Positions 17,701-26,536 of a stretch of DNA of 64,000 nucleotides are shown here, in pieces. A program made the position numbers and the translations under genes. Origin of the DNA: Synechococcus sp. HK05 (lineage in GTDB: Bacteria > Cyanobacteriota > Cyanobacteriia > PCC-6307 > Cyanobiaceae); NCBI RefSeq assembly GCF_019104765.1, contig NZ_JAHRXJ010000012.1:21283-85282 (forward strand), read 5' to 3'. Within the stretch, counting starts at the first letter, position 1. The number at the start of each line of letters is the position of its first letter. The notes under the pieces were generated by a model that was given only the letters and a program-made list of their open reading frames with translations, had not been told where the DNA came from and made no database searches.

Positions 17701-18006
17701 GAGGCAGCGCAGGAGCTCGAGCAACTGCGCCAGTGGCACCACACCCACCGCGAGCGCTGCTGGCCCCTTCCCCCCGACACCGGCTGGGCCTACGCCGCGG
17801 CCAGCGAGCAGCGCCGCTGGAGCGCAGCCCTGGGGGCCTGGGAAGGCAACGCCCTGCTGCGGGGTGAGCGGCAGGATCCGGTGCAGGCGGTGTGTTTCGG
17901 CGCCGATCTCCCCCTGGAGCAGCTGCTCACCCCCGAGCTTCAGGCCCTGGCGATGCAGCTGCATGGGCCCCTGTTGCAACGGCGCCAGGAGGAGAAGAAG
18001 CGATGA
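14749..18006 (+). CDS. recC: Exodeoxyribonuclease V subunit gamma
   Basis: 1085 residues beginning with TTG, LTLYRSNRAELLAQVLAAQL, the RecC N-terminus. NTWPTSRWLGEQIA replaces the functional Walker A found in true helicases. Later family blocks are LRLFGLSSLAPVQVELLQAI, LEFHACPGRLRQLQVLRDRL, DILVMTPQVEAFAPL, LPWRLTDR, ALEPMRAIPHKVVVLMGLD and DRYVLLESLLSARQHLVVSW. RecC holds the split duplex and scans for Chi in the RecBCD helicase-nuclease. Its stop overlaps the recB ATG by 4 nt. Confidence 0.93.
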   Translation: MLTLYRSNRAELLAQVLAAQLQLEPPGPLEQVQVVVNTWPTSRWLGEQIATGLSAGIAANLRFPFPTSQLRQLVDHWLGGTPATGPDPWRAQNLVWPLLELLPELLEHPEAAPLQRWLQQRQGHSQLRQLDRPLWQLARAIADAIDDYGLYRPAMLEAWLQGQAVDGRGQALGPALLWQPLLVQRLAAALPGEAFGLRALALIRRLQQGWRPESTSPQPLRLFGLSSLAPVQVELLQAISACQAVELYLLTPCRDLWQRRDAAGSRDPLSSDWLLEVPGLEARFGRLGAEFQQLLEGSGENQLGPWREGDLFFAPAAVAIDQGRPPTLLEQLQERLASGSADGEAGATLQAHPGDSSLEFHACPGRLRQLQVLRDRLLQLLAADPSLEPRDILVMTPQVEAFAPLVGAVFGDSGATGVPLPWRLTDRSQQSEAGISQGLLELLQLGGERFTASALERLLACTPLLRAQGLEGDDAAAISRVLQEAGFRWGLDARDRGGDGTHSLEWALDRLVLGLVLPQRPGLAPGACAPLAMEGSLEQQERWIGLLRALLEQLRWLATPRTPTQWIEGLRPLLHTLFGDGGERAWELQSLHAVLADWKTVASTSALELAAPVVAELLGERLSEGSGRFGHRSGALTISALEPMRAIPHKVVVLMGLDAGAFPRQRQRPGFHLLEQQRQLGDPNSGDQDRYVLLESLLSARQHLVVSWSNRDERTGEALEASTPVRQWLEWLSRELPQLPLRVHCANPLERANFLAAEPWPPASCDRRLLQARQQLEQGRTAAPQRGLAFSAMPPPAAEPPATAEQAWSDLRAWVEQPQRRWLEGLGLRPREFDHPVLDRDALELGERERAALLRQQLDPLPEELPDWPHLERGTGLLPPQAAGALEVEQLEQRWLALRSCLEGLGEAQQRPAHWQGLTGALTWRGRQLVLVHSAKPRTPQRLVLWLELLLACAAGQAPSGAALVGRDGHRFRVLERLEALPAAEAAQELEQLRQWHHTHRERCWPLPPDTGWAYAAASEQRRWSAALGAWEGNALLRGERQDPVQAVCFGADLPLEQLLTPELQALAMQLHGPLLQRRQEEKKR

Positions 18007-21000
18007 GCCTCCGCCGCTTCGATGCCAATGCCATGCCCCTGGGGGCGGGCATCCGCCTGCTGGAGGCCAGTGCGGGCACGGGCAAAACCTTCGCCCTGGC
18101 CCACCTGGTGTTGCGCCTGCTCAGTGAGGGCAGCGCGCCGCTGGCGGTGGAGCAACTGCTGGTGGTCACCTTCACCGATGCGGCGGCGGCGGAACTGCGC
18201 GATCGCATCGCCCGCCGCCTGCAGGAAGCCCTGCAATTGCTGGAGCCCGGCAGCACTGCTACCCCGGGCGATGGGCCGCTGGCGGCCTGGCTTGAGGCCC
18301 TCGGCCCCACTCCACCAGCGCTGCTGCGTGGTCGCCTGCTCCTGGCCCTCGAGCAGCTCGATCGCGCCGATATCACCACCATCCACGGCTTCTGCCGCCG
18401 CACGCTGCAGCGCCAAGCCCTCGAAGCCGGCCTGGGGCCCGCGGTGAGCCTCGAGAGCGAAGGCCGCGAACGCCGCGCCGAGCTGGTGCACGACTACTGG
18501 AGCCGCCAGGTGCTGCCCCTGCCGCCAGGGTTGTTGGCGGGCCTGCGCCAGAAGCAGGTGAGCCCCGAGCAGCTCACAGGGCTGCTGGGCAGCCTCGATG
18601 GCGATCCAGCCCTGGAGCTCGATCCGCTGCCGCCGCCCCTGGCGGCCGATGCCCCGCTGGCCCCCCAGCTGGAGGCCCTCTGGCCGCAGCGCTGGCAGCG
18701 CTTCCAGGAGGAGTGGCACGCGCGCAGTGAGCTGCTGGAAACGGATCTGGCCGCCGCGGCCAGCGAGCTCAACAGCCTGGGGCTGCCCTACAAACCCTTC
18801 CGGCTCAAGGCCAAACCCGACAAGCTCCAGCGGGTGCAGGCCTGGCTCGATGGCCTGCCAGGCACCCCGAGCTATCAGGAGGTGCTCAGCCAGAGCGATC
18901 TGCTCGGCTACTTCCACCCCGGCAGCTTCTGCAAGGTGGCGGCGGTGGCCCATGGCGAGGGGGTGTCGCTGCCGCAGCGGCCATTGCTCGAGGCGATCGC
19001 CGCGCTGGTGGATGGGCCGGCGGAGCTGGCGCTGCTGCACTTCGCCCATTGGGGCCGCGCCGAACTGCAGCGCCGGCGGGAGCGCAGCGGCCAGATGGGG
19101 TTCGGCCAGCTGCTCGAAGCCCTCGATCCGGGGCCCGAGGCCAACGCCGATTCGCCGTTGCTGGAGGCCGTAGCCCAGCGCTACCGCGCCGCCTTGATCG
19201 ATGAATTCCAAGACACCGATCCGATCCAGTGGCGGATCCTGCAGCGCGCCTTCACCGGGCCCAGCTCCCGCCACCTGCTGGTGATGGTGGGCGATCCCAA
19301 GCAGGCGATCTACCGCTTCCGCGGCGGCGAACTGGCCACCTACCGCCAGGCCGCCGCCAGCGCGGGCGAGCGCTACGGCCTGATCGAAAATCGCCGCTCC
19401 AGCGCCGCCCTGGTGGAGAGGCTGAATGCGCTCATGCGGCCAGGGTTGGTGCGCTCCAACCTCGAGGTGCCCGCAGTGGAGGCCCAGGCCAACAAAGGCG
19501 AGCTGCTCCTCAGTCCGGAGGAAGCGCCGCTGCAGCTGTTGCCGGTGGAGCCATCCCAGCTCGAGAGCCGCGTCGCGGCCCTGTGCCAGGCCGTGCTCGA
19601 GCGGCGGCTGATCTTGCGCCAGGGCACCAGTGAACGGGTGTTGGCGCCCGGTGATCTCTGCCTGCTGGTGGGGCGCCACAGCCAGGCCGAAAGCCTGCGG
19701 GCCGCGTTGGAGCAGCGGCAACTGCCCAGCCGGCTGGTGAGCCGCGGCGACGTGTTTGAAACCGTGGGGGCCACGGCACTGCAGCGCCTGCTCGATGCCC
19801 TCGCCAGCCCCGGCGACCCCGGCCGCCAACGCCTGCTGGCGGCCTCGCCACTCCTGGGCTGGTCGGCCGAGGAGCTGCAGAGCCGCCCGCCGGAGCACTG
19901 GGATCAGCTGGCGGCGGATCTGAGCCAATGGGCGCAGCAGCTGCCGCGGCTCGGCCTCACCGGTGTGCTCGCTGAGCTGCTCGCCGCCGACGGCCTGGCG
20001 CAGCTGTCGCTGCGGGGCCGAGCGCTCGCGGATCTGCAGCAGGCGGCTGAATTGGTGCAGGAGCAGATGCACAGCCAGGGGCTGGGGGCGGTGGCGGCGG
20101 CCGATTGGCTGCGCAACCTGCGCCTGCAGGAGGAGCGCGATTCCCCCGATGCCCATCTCTGCCGCAGCGATGCCGCCCAATCCGCCATCGCCGTGGTGAC
20201 CGTGCACCGCAGCAAAGGGCTCGAATACCCGGTGGTGATCTGCCCCTATCTCTGGAAGGCCCCAGCGCCGGCGAAGGCCGGTGGCCAACGGCTCGGGCGG
20301 CGCTGGCTACCGCCCGATGGCCCAGCGCCGCGGCTGGATCTCCACCTCAATCCCTATTGGGGGCCCGGCCGCGCCGCCGCCCGCCAAGACCACCAGGACC
20401 AGTTGCAGGAGGCGGAACGGCTCGCCTACGTGGCCTGCACCCGCGCCCAACACCTGCTGGTGCTCGCCTGGCCCGGCGCCGATCACGCCGAAGCCGGCAA
20501 CCCGCTCAGCCCCTGGCTGGAGCAACCGGAGCCGGCCGATCTGCACCCGATCGATCCCGCCGAGCTACCGCCGCCGGAGCGGCCCTGGCAGCCCGATCCC
20601 GAGCAGGGCGAGCTGGAGCTGGGCCCCACCCCGAACCGCAGCCTCGATAGCCGCTGGGGCCGGGCCAGCTATTCCGCCTGGGCCCATGCCGGCGCCGCCC
20701 TACCCCCCCAAGCGCAAGACGAGGGCCGCGACAGCGACGCCCTGAGCCCCAGCGACGACAGCGATGGGGCCGCCACGCCGCCAGCTGCCAGCGCCCACTG
20801 GCCAGCCCTGGGCCCTCTCGCCCAGTTCCCCCGCGGCGCCGGTCCCGGCGATGCCCTGCACCGCATGCTCGAGCAACTCGATTTCGGCGCGCTGGCCTGC
20901 AACCCGGAAGCCAGTCGCCCCTTGCTGGTCCAGGAGCTGGAGCGCGCCGGCCTCGAGCCAGAGCTGATCGATCCGCTGCTGGCAGGGCTGGTGCAGCTGG

Positions 21001-21623
21001 TGCAAAGCCCCCTGGGCGGAGCCCTGGGGGCCTGCCGGCTGATGGATCTGACGAGCGGCAGCTGGCTGAGCGAACTCAACTTCGATCTCCCCCTCGCCCA
21101 CGACAACCCGGCGCAGCTGGTGCGCAGCAGCGGCCTCGCGGCCGCCTTTGAGCAGCACCCGGGCGGCGCCTTCGGGGCTGACTACGGCCGCCAGCTGCGC
21201 AGCTTGCAGGTGGCCAGCCGCGGCTTCCTCACCGGGTCGATCGATCTGGTGTTCCAGTGGCAGGAGCGCTGGTGGGTGGCCGACTGGAAGAGCAACTGGC
21301 TGGGCCGCAAAGGCAGCCAGCGCCAAGTGCTGGCCTGCGGCCCGGCCGACTACAGCCAGGCCGCTATGGCGGAGCTAATGGCCCGCAGCCACTACCCCCT
21401 CCAGGCGCACCTCTATCTGGTGGCACTGCACCGCTACCTGAGCTGGCGGCTGCCGGGCTACGACCCCTCAGCCCATCTGGGTGGCTACGCCTACGTGTTC
21501 CTGCGGGGTGTGCCGGGGCCGATGGCCGATCCCGAAGCGGGCGTTCCCGGCGTGGTGGTGGACACCCCACCCCTGGAGCGTCTGATCGCCCTCGACGCCC
21601 TGCTGCGGGAGGGCCAGCCATGA
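18003..21623 (+). CDS. recB: Exodeoxyribonuclease V subunit beta (helicase-nuclease)
   Basis: 1206 residues. UvrD-like motifs are Walker A LLEASAGTGKTFALAHLVLR near residue 20, motif Ia VVTFTDAAAAELRDRI, Walker B AALIDEFQDTDPIQWRIL, VGDPKQAIYRFRGGE, and late helicase motifs VVTVHRSKGLEYPVVI and AYVACTRAQHLLVLAW. The C-terminal nuclease domain has the catalytic GSIDLVFQ...VADWKSNWLG pair (residues ~1078-1095). It unwinds 3'->5' and degrades DNA from double-strand ends, later loading RecA. The start overlaps the recC stop, and the stop overlaps the recD start. Confidence 0.95.
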   Translation: MSLRRFDANAMPLGAGIRLLEASAGTGKTFALAHLVLRLLSEGSAPLAVEQLLVVTFTDAAAAELRDRIARRLQEALQLLEPGSTATPGDGPLAAWLEALGPTPPALLRGRLLLALEQLDRADITTIHGFCRRTLQRQALEAGLGPAVSLESEGRERRAELVHDYWSRQVLPLPPGLLAGLRQKQVSPEQLTGLLGSLDGDPALELDPLPPPLAADAPLAPQLEALWPQRWQRFQEEWHARSELLETDLAAAASELNSLGLPYKPFRLKAKPDKLQRVQAWLDGLPGTPSYQEVLSQSDLLGYFHPGSFCKVAAVAHGEGVSLPQRPLLEAIAALVDGPAELALLHFAHWGRAELQRRRERSGQMGFGQLLEALDPGPEANADSPLLEAVAQRYRAALIDEFQDTDPIQWRILQRAFTGPSSRHLLVMVGDPKQAIYRFRGGELATYRQAAASAGERYGLIENRRSSAALVERLNALMRPGLVRSNLEVPAVEAQANKGELLLSPEEAPLQLLPVEPSQLESRVAALCQAVLERRLILRQGTSERVLAPGDLCLLVGRHSQAESLRAALEQRQLPSRLVSRGDVFETVGATALQRLLDALASPGDPGRQRLLAASPLLGWSAEELQSRPPEHWDQLAADLSQWAQQLPRLGLTGVLAELLAADGLAQLSLRGRALADLQQAAELVQEQMHSQGLGAVAAADWLRNLRLQEERDSPDAHLCRSDAAQSAIAVVTVHRSKGLEYPVVICPYLWKAPAPAKAGGQRLGRRWLPPDGPAPRLDLHLNPYWGPGRAAARQDHQDQLQEAERLAYVACTRAQHLLVLAWPGADHAEAGNPLSPWLEQPEPADLHPIDPAELPPPERPWQPDPEQGELELGPTPNRSLDSRWGRASYSAWAHAGAALPPQAQDEGRDSDALSPSDDSDGAATPPAASAHWPALGPLAQFPRGAGPGDALHRMLEQLDFGALACNPEASRPLLVQELERAGLEPELIDPLLAGLVQLVQSPLGGALGACRLMDLTSGSWLSELNFDLPLAHDNPAQLVRSSGLAAAFEQHPGGAFGADYGRQLRSLQVASRGFLTGSIDLVFQWQERWWVADWKSNWLGRKGSQRQVLACGPADYSQAAMAELMARSHYPLQAHLYLVALHRYLSWRLPGYDPSAHLGGYAYVFLRGVPGPMADPEAGVPGVVVDTPPLERLIALDALLREGQP

Positions 21624-23188
21624 GCAGCCTGGCCGCCGCCCTGCAGGACACCCTGCTGCGCCGCCTCCCCCCGGCAGCGGGGGTGGATCCGCGCCTGCTG
21701 CAACCGCTGATCGCCGCGTTGTTCGAGGCCCTGGAGCAGGGCGAGCTCGGCCTGGATCTACGCCACCACAGCGTGGAGGAGGCCGCCCTGGAGGCCCTGA
21801 CCGCCAGCGGCTGGCTGAACGGACCCGAGGCGCTGTTGGTGCGCGATGGCCCCTGGCTGCGCTGGCGCCGCTGGCACGAGCAACTCCAGCACTGCTTAAG
21901 CGATCTGATCGCCCGCGCCAACACGCCCCTCAGCCAGGCCCCAAGCCCAAGCGCCCGTCAAGCCGCCCAAGCCGCCGCGGCCCAAGCCGGGCTCGACGCG
22001 CAACAACAGGCCGCCGTGGTGGCCCTGCTCGAGCGCCAGCTGGTGCTGCTGCTCGGGGGCCCGGGCACGGGCAAAACCTCCACGGTGGCGCGGATGCTTG
22101 AGGCCGCCCTGGCACGGGAGCCGCAGCTGCGGGTGCAACTGGCGGCCCCCACCGGCAAAGCCGCCGCCCGCCTGAGCGCAGCCCTCACCGGCGCGCAGCC
22201 GCTGCCCTGCTCCACCCTGCACCGGCTGCTCGAGGCCCGCGGCAGCAACCGCTTCGCCCGCAACGCACGCCATCCGCTGGAGCTCGATCTGCTGGTGGTG
22301 GATGAGCTCTCGATGGTGGATCTGCCGTTGATGGCCGCCCTGCTCGAGGCCCTGCCCGAGCGGGCGCGGGTGCTGCTGGTGGGCGATGCAGGGCAGTTGC
22401 CGCCGGTGGGCACCGGCGCGGTGCTCGAGGAGCTCTGTCGCCCCCACTGCCGCGAGCAGCTCGGCGGCGCGGTGGTTGAGCTCACCACCACTTACCGCAA
22501 CAACGGCGCCATCGCCGAGCTGGCTGCTGCCCTGCGCCAGCTACAGCCGACTGCTACAGGTCCACTCGAGGCCCTGCGCCCGCAGCTCGAGCAGCTGCCC
22601 GCCGAGGCCAACCTCACCTGGCTGGAAGCCCCCCTGCCCCAACTACCGGCAGCGGTGCTCCAGCCCCTGAGAGAGCAGCAACAGCAGCTGCGCCAGCGGT
22701 GCCAAACGCTGCGTTGGCAGGGGGAGCAGCTGCACCCCAGCGATGGGGCGGCCCTGCTCGAGGCACTGGAGGAGCGCATCGCCTTGAGCCCGCTGCGGCA
22801 GGGGGCCTGGGGGGTGGAGGCCCTGCATCGGGCCCTGCTCGGTCCAGCGGCGGCAGCGCCGCTGGAGCGCTGGCCCCTCGGCACACCGGTGCTCAACCGG
22901 CTCAACCGCCCGGAACAGGAGCTCGCCAATGGCGACATTGGCGTGCTTGTGGAGCGCGACGGCCAGCGGCTGGTGTGGATGAGCAGCGGCCGGCTGCTCC
23001 ATCCGGCCCGGCTGGCGGGGGCGGAGCCAGCCCTGGCCCTCACGGTGCACAAGGCCCAAGGCAGCCAATACGGCGAGGTGTTGCTGCTACTGCCCCCCAG
23101 CCGCCACAGCGATCCGCGACTGCTGTACACCGGGCTCACCCGGGCCCGGAGGCGGGTGCTGCTGGTCACACCGGCGTCACCCGCCTAG
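21620..23188 (+). CDS. recD: Exodeoxyribonuclease V subunit alpha (5'->3' helicase)
   Basis: 522 residues. Walker A is LLLGGPGTGKTSTVARML, motif Ia is LAAPTGKAAARL, Walker B is LLVVDELSMVDLPLMAALL, then VGDAGQLPPVGTGAV, VELTTTYRNNGAIAELAA, LTVHKAQGSQYGEVLLLLP and YTGLTRARRRVLLV. Together these are the full superfamily 1B set. The ATG at 21620 overlaps the recB TGA; the frame is open further upstream but only as a shadow of recB. The N-terminal ~120 residues form the RecD-specific domain that contacts RecC. Confidence 0.95.
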   Translation: MSSLAAALQDTLLRRLPPAAGVDPRLLQPLIAALFEALEQGELGLDLRHHSVEEAALEALTASGWLNGPEALLVRDGPWLRWRRWHEQLQHCLSDLIARANTPLSQAPSPSARQAAQAAAAQAGLDAQQQAAVVALLERQLVLLLGGPGTGKTSTVARMLEAALAREPQLRVQLAAPTGKAAARLSAALTGAQPLPCSTLHRLLEARGSNRFARNARHPLELDLLVVDELSMVDLPLMAALLEALPERARVLLVGDAGQLPPVGTGAVLEELCRPHCREQLGGAVVELTTTYRNNGAIAELAAALRQLQPTATGPLEALRPQLEQLPAEANLTWLEAPLPQLPAAVLQPLREQQQQLRQRCQTLRWQGEQLHPSDGAALLEALEERIALSPLRQGAWGVEALHRALLGPAAAAPLERWPLGTPVLNRLNRPEQELANGDIGVLVERDGQRLVWMSSGRLLHPARLAGAEPALALTVHKAQGSQYGEVLLLLPPSRHSDPRLLYTGLTRARRRVLLVTPASPA

Positions 23189-23198
23189 CGTCAGCGCC

Positions 23199-23570
23199 AT
23201 GACCAACGTGGTGGCACGCCCCTGGGGCTGGTTTGAACCGCTGGGGGGCGGCGAGGGCTACCTGGTGAAACGCCTCTGCATCCGCGCCGGCCAGCGCATC
23301 AGCTTGCAGCGCCACCACCACCGCAGCGAGCACTGGGTGGTGGTGGCGGGCAGCGGCACCCTGCTCTGCGAGCAACACAGCGTGCAGGCGCAACCCGGCA
23401 CCACCCTCTTGATCCCCTGCGGCGCGGTGCACCGCGCCAGCGCCGGCGAGCAGGATCTCCTGATCGTGGAAGTGCAGCGCGGTGAGCTGCTCAGCGAAGA
23501 CGACATCGAACGCTTCGCCGATGACTACCAACGCCCCACAAGGAGCGCTTCAGGCCAAGTGTTAGATTGA
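23199..23570 (+). CDS. Cupin protein, phosphomannose-isomerase type II C-terminal domain
   Basis: A 123-residue single cupin barrel. It begins with a RPWGWFEPLGGGEGYLVKRL start, then RISLQRHHHRSEHWVVVAG and LLIPCGAVHRASA. The HHHRSEHW and HRA segments are the metal-binding cupin motifs. This resembles the isomerase domain of mannose-1-phosphate guanylyltransferase/PMI fusions, occurring here alone. It may interconvert mannose-6-P and fructose-6-P, but a binding-only role cannot be excluded. It starts 10 bp after recD. Confidence 0.82.
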   Translation: MTNVVARPWGWFEPLGGGEGYLVKRLCIRAGQRISLQRHHHRSEHWVVVAGSGTLLCEQHSVQAQPGTTLLIPCGAVHRASAGEQDLLIVEVQRGELLSEDDIERFADDYQRPTRSASGQVLD

Positions 23571-23632
23571 TTGAGAGACCCTTTGTGTAAGGGCAAGGCA
23601 GTTATTCGAAGCGATACCGCTTCATTACCAGG

Positions 23633-25600
23633 GTGTCTGCCGGCCTGTCGACGAAGGACATTTCAGGCCCAGCCATTCAGAACGTGACCCAGAACCTTTG
23701 CGAGAGCCTCGACAGCTCTGTGGATCAACGCGTCCAGGAAACATCCATCCAAACCCAATCCACCAATTCGGCTGAACCCAGCAGCCCTGAAGCCACCAAC
23801 GCAGCCCAGGTGGCCGTTGATCTGAGCGCCCTCGATCTCGCCAGCAACGCCGCCGCCGAAGGCGAGGCCCCGCTGGAGCTCAGCACCACTGTGATCCCCG
23901 CCAAACCCACGGGGTTCGCCAGCTTCGGCTTCGCGCCTGAGCTGCTCGATGCCCTCACCGCCATCGGCTACGAGGAGCCCTCGCCGATTCAGAAGGCGGC
24001 CATCCCCGAGCTGCTGCTCGGCCGCGACCTGGTGGGCCAGGCCCAAACCGGCACCGGCAAAACGGCTGCCTTCGCCCTGCCGATGCTCGCGGCTCTCGAC
24101 GGCCAGCAGCGCACCCCCCAGGTGCTGGTGCTCACCCCCACCCGCGAGCTGGCGATCCAGGTGGCCGACGCGTTCAAGAGCTATGCGGCCAACATGCCGC
24201 ACCTGCGCGTGCTGCCCCTCTACGGCGGCTCCGATTTCCGCGATCAGATCGTGCGCCTCAAGCGCGGCGTGCAGATCGTGGTGGGCACCCCCGGCCGCGT
24301 GATGGATCACATGCGCCAGGGCACCCTCGATCTCTCAGGCCTGCGCAGCCTGGTGCTCGATGAAGCCGACGAGATGCTGCGCATGGGCTTCATCGACGAC
24401 GTGGAGTGGGTGCTCGAGCAGCTGCCCAGCCAGCGCCAGGTGGTGCTCTTCTCCGCCACAATGCCGCCTGAGATCCGGCGCATCTCGCACAAATACCTCA
24501 ACGATCCCGCTGAGGTCACGATCAAAACGAAGGGCGCCGATTCCAGTCGGATTCGCCAGCGCTTCATCACCGTCAACGGTCCTCAGAAGCTCGAAGCCCT
24601 CACCCGGGTGCTCGAGTCGGAAACCAAGGAGGGGGTGATCATCTTTGCCCGCACCAAGGCGATCACCGTCACCGTGGCGGAGGCCCTAGAGGCCAAGGGC
24701 TACGACGTGGCCGTGCTCAACGGCGATGTGGCCCAGAGCCAACGGGAACGCACAATCGAGCGCCTCAAAAACGGCACCGTGGATGTGCTGGTGGCCACCG
24801 ATGTGGCCGCCCGCGGCCTCGATGTGGATCGCATCACCTTGGTGGTGAACTACGACATCCCCTTCGATTCCGAGGCCTACGTGCACCGGGTCGGACGCAC
24901 GGGCCGCGCCGGCCGCAGCGGCGACGCGATTCTGTTCGTCACCCCGCGGGAGCGGCGCTTCCTCGGCGGCCTTGAGCGGGCGGTGGGCCGGCCGATCGAG
25001 CCGATGCAGATTCCCAGCAACGCCACCATCAACCAGAGCCGCTTGGATCGCCTGCGCCAGCGCCTCTGCGACGGCCTCACCACCGAAGGCCGTGAGGAAG
25101 AGCGCGCTCTCCTCTCGGAGATCGTGCAACGGGTGGCCCAGGAAAGCGGCGCCAGCCCGGAGCAACTCGCCCTCGCAGCCCTGCAGCTGGTGGTGGGTCC
25201 CCAGCCGCTGCTGGTGCAAGGCGATGAAAGCTGGATTCGCCAGGCCGGCGGGCGTGACGGCGGTCGCGATGGCGGGCGTGATGGTCGCCGCGATGGGCGC
25301 CGTGACGACCGGCCCGGCGCCAGCCGCCGCGGCCCCCGCGAACAGTCCGGCCCGCCGGAATCGGGCATGGAGCGCTTCCGCATCGAGGTGGGCTGGCGCG
25401 ATCGCGTCAAGCCCGGGAACATCGTGGGCGCGATTGCCAATGAAGCCGGCCTCAACGGCCGCAGCATTGGCCGCATCCAGATCTTCGATGCCCACAGTCT
25501 GGTGGACCTGCCTCAAGGCATGCCCGAGGACGTGTTCCAGGGTCTGCGGCGCCTCAAGGTGATGAACCGCGAACTGCAGATCAGCCGCTCCCGCGACTGA
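23633..25600 (+). CDS. DEAD-box ATP-dependent RNA helicase (CrhR/CsdA-like)
   Basis: About 655 residues. After an acidic Ser/Thr/Ala-rich N-terminus comes a Q motif (FGFAPELLDALTAIGYEEPS), AQTGTGKTAAFALPML near residue 137, PTRELAIQVADAF, TPGRVMDHM, LVLDEADEMLRMGF near residue 242, SATMPPE, VATDVAARGLDVDRI and HRVGRTGRAGRSG. Residues ~537-572 are an Arg/Gly/Asp tract. The end is a DbpA-type RNA-binding domain (FRIEVGWRDRVKPGNIVGAI). Such helicases unwind mRNA structure, notably in cold. The start is uncertain: GTG at 23633 or GTG at 23684. The leader at 23571-23632 contains two short hairpins. Confidence 0.93.
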   Translation: MSAGLSTKDISGPAIQNVTQNLCESLDSSVDQRVQETSIQTQSTNSAEPSSPEATNAAQVAVDLSALDLASNAAAEGEAPLELSTTVIPAKPTGFASFGFAPELLDALTAIGYEEPSPIQKAAIPELLLGRDLVGQAQTGTGKTAAFALPMLAALDGQQRTPQVLVLTPTRELAIQVADAFKSYAANMPHLRVLPLYGGSDFRDQIVRLKRGVQIVVGTPGRVMDHMRQGTLDLSGLRSLVLDEADEMLRMGFIDDVEWVLEQLPSQRQVVLFSATMPPEIRRISHKYLNDPAEVTIKTKGADSSRIRQRFITVNGPQKLEALTRVLESETKEGVIIFARTKAITVTVAEALEAKGYDVAVLNGDVAQSQRERTIERLKNGTVDVLVATDVAARGLDVDRITLVVNYDIPFDSEAYVHRVGRTGRAGRSGDAILFVTPRERRFLGGLERAVGRPIEPMQIPSNATINQSRLDRLRQRLCDGLTTEGREEERALLSEIVQRVAQESGASPEQLALAALQLVVGPQPLLVQGDESWIRQAGGRDGGRDGGRDGRRDGRRDDRPGASRRGPREQSGPPESGMERFRIEVGWRDRVKPGNIVGAIANEAGLNGRSIGRIQIFDAHSLVDLPQGMPEDVFQGLRRLKVMNRELQISRSRD

Positions 25601-25623
25601 TCTGGTTTCAGCTAAAGCGGGGC

Positions 25624-25836
25624 TCAGGCACACAGGCCAGTGAGCCCCTCGGTGGACAACTCAGACGAGAGCAACGTCAGCTGCTCCACACTGAGCCGCT
25701 CCACCGCTACCACCAGGCTGGGCTGCACGCTCTCGCATTCGCTGGCCACCAGGCTCTGCAGGAGATCAAAGCGATCCTGGGGAGCCAGCTCACCGTCTTC
25801 GCTCCAGGCCAGACTCCAGGGCACGGGTGCCGTCAT
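25624..25836 (-). CDS. Small acidic protein, unknown function, 70 aa
   Basis: It begins with an ATG and reads VPWSLAWSEDGELAPQDRFD, LLQSLVASECESVQPSLVVA, then an acidic leucine-rich helical end. It is soluble with no signal peptide. The composition looks like a true picocyanobacterial gene rather than a shadow, and nothing else occupies the space between the helicase and the RRM gene. I do not recognise a family. It is convergent with the helicase and divergent from the RRM gene. Confidence 0.55.
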   Translation of the reverse strand: MTAPVPWSLAWSEDGELAPQDRFDLLQSLVASECESVQPSLVVAVERLSVEQLTLLSSELSTEGLTGLCA

Positions 25837-26075
25837 GGGAGGCGCTCGCTACGAGTGTGGATTTACTGACATTCGGACAATAGTTCGGGATCGTGGCGTT
25901 TCTTCCGCTTCCCTTCGGGGTTGCTTCAAGCCTCTTCACGCAGCGCAGCACCCTTGCCGCAAGCGCCAAGCTGCCCGACGGTGCCGCTGTAGTGTGACTG
26001 AGATTCAAAGGCTTACTGGCTCCATCCGGAACCGCGCAGCACCCACGGATCAGTTTTCAGGTTCCGCAACAAGGA

Positions 26076-26504
26076 ATGACCATTTACATCGGCAACCTCT
26101 CGTTCCAGGCCGAACAAGAGGATTTGCTTGACCTCTTCAGCCAGTACGGCGAAGTGGCCAAGTGCAGCCTTCCCCTCGACCGTGAAACCGGCCGTAAGCG
26201 CGGTTTCGCCTTCGTGGAGATGGCCACCGACGCCGACGAGCAGAAGGCCATTGACGACCTCCAGAACGTGGAGTGGATGGGTCGCATGATCCGTGTCAAC
26301 AAGGCCACCCCCCGCCAGGGCGGCGGTGGTGGTGGCGGCGGCTACGGCGGTGGCGGTGGCGGCGGTGGTCGCGGCGGCTATGGCGGTGGCGGCGGCAACC
26401 GTGGCGGCGGCTACGGCGGCGGCGGTGACCGTGGTGGTTACGGCGGTGGCGGCGGCTACGGCGGCGGTGGCGGTTACGACGGCGGCGGCGGCAACCGCTG
26501 GTGA
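26076..26504 (+). CDS. Glycine-rich RRM RNA-binding protein (cyanobacterial Rbp)
   Basis: 142 residues. One RRM domain fills residues 1-80, with RNP2 IYIGNLSF and RNP1 KRGFAFVEM. The rest is a glycine tract with interspersed Tyr, Arg and Asn (GGGGYGG, RGGYGG, NRGG units). Cyanobacterial Rbp proteins of this layout bind RNA and are often cold- or stress-regulated, and in some strains help localise mRNA. The 239-bp region upstream (25837-26075), shared with the divergent small gene, is long enough for a regulated promoter and 5' leader. A strong terminator follows. Confidence 0.93.
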   Translation: MTIYIGNLSFQAEQEDLLDLFSQYGEVAKCSLPLDRETGRKRGFAFVEMATDADEQKAIDDLQNVEWMGRMIRVNKATPRQGGGGGGGGYGGGGGGGGRGGYGGGGGNRGGGYGGGGDRGGYGGGGGYGGGGGYDGGGGNRW

Positions 26505-26536
26505 TCCAGCCCCTCTGAGCGCCCGCTCAACAGAAA

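Noticed and set aside
17940..20288. Minus-strand open frame of about 780 codons antisense to recB
   Set aside because: Same compositional shadow; no family motif, while recB on the other strand has all helicase motifs.
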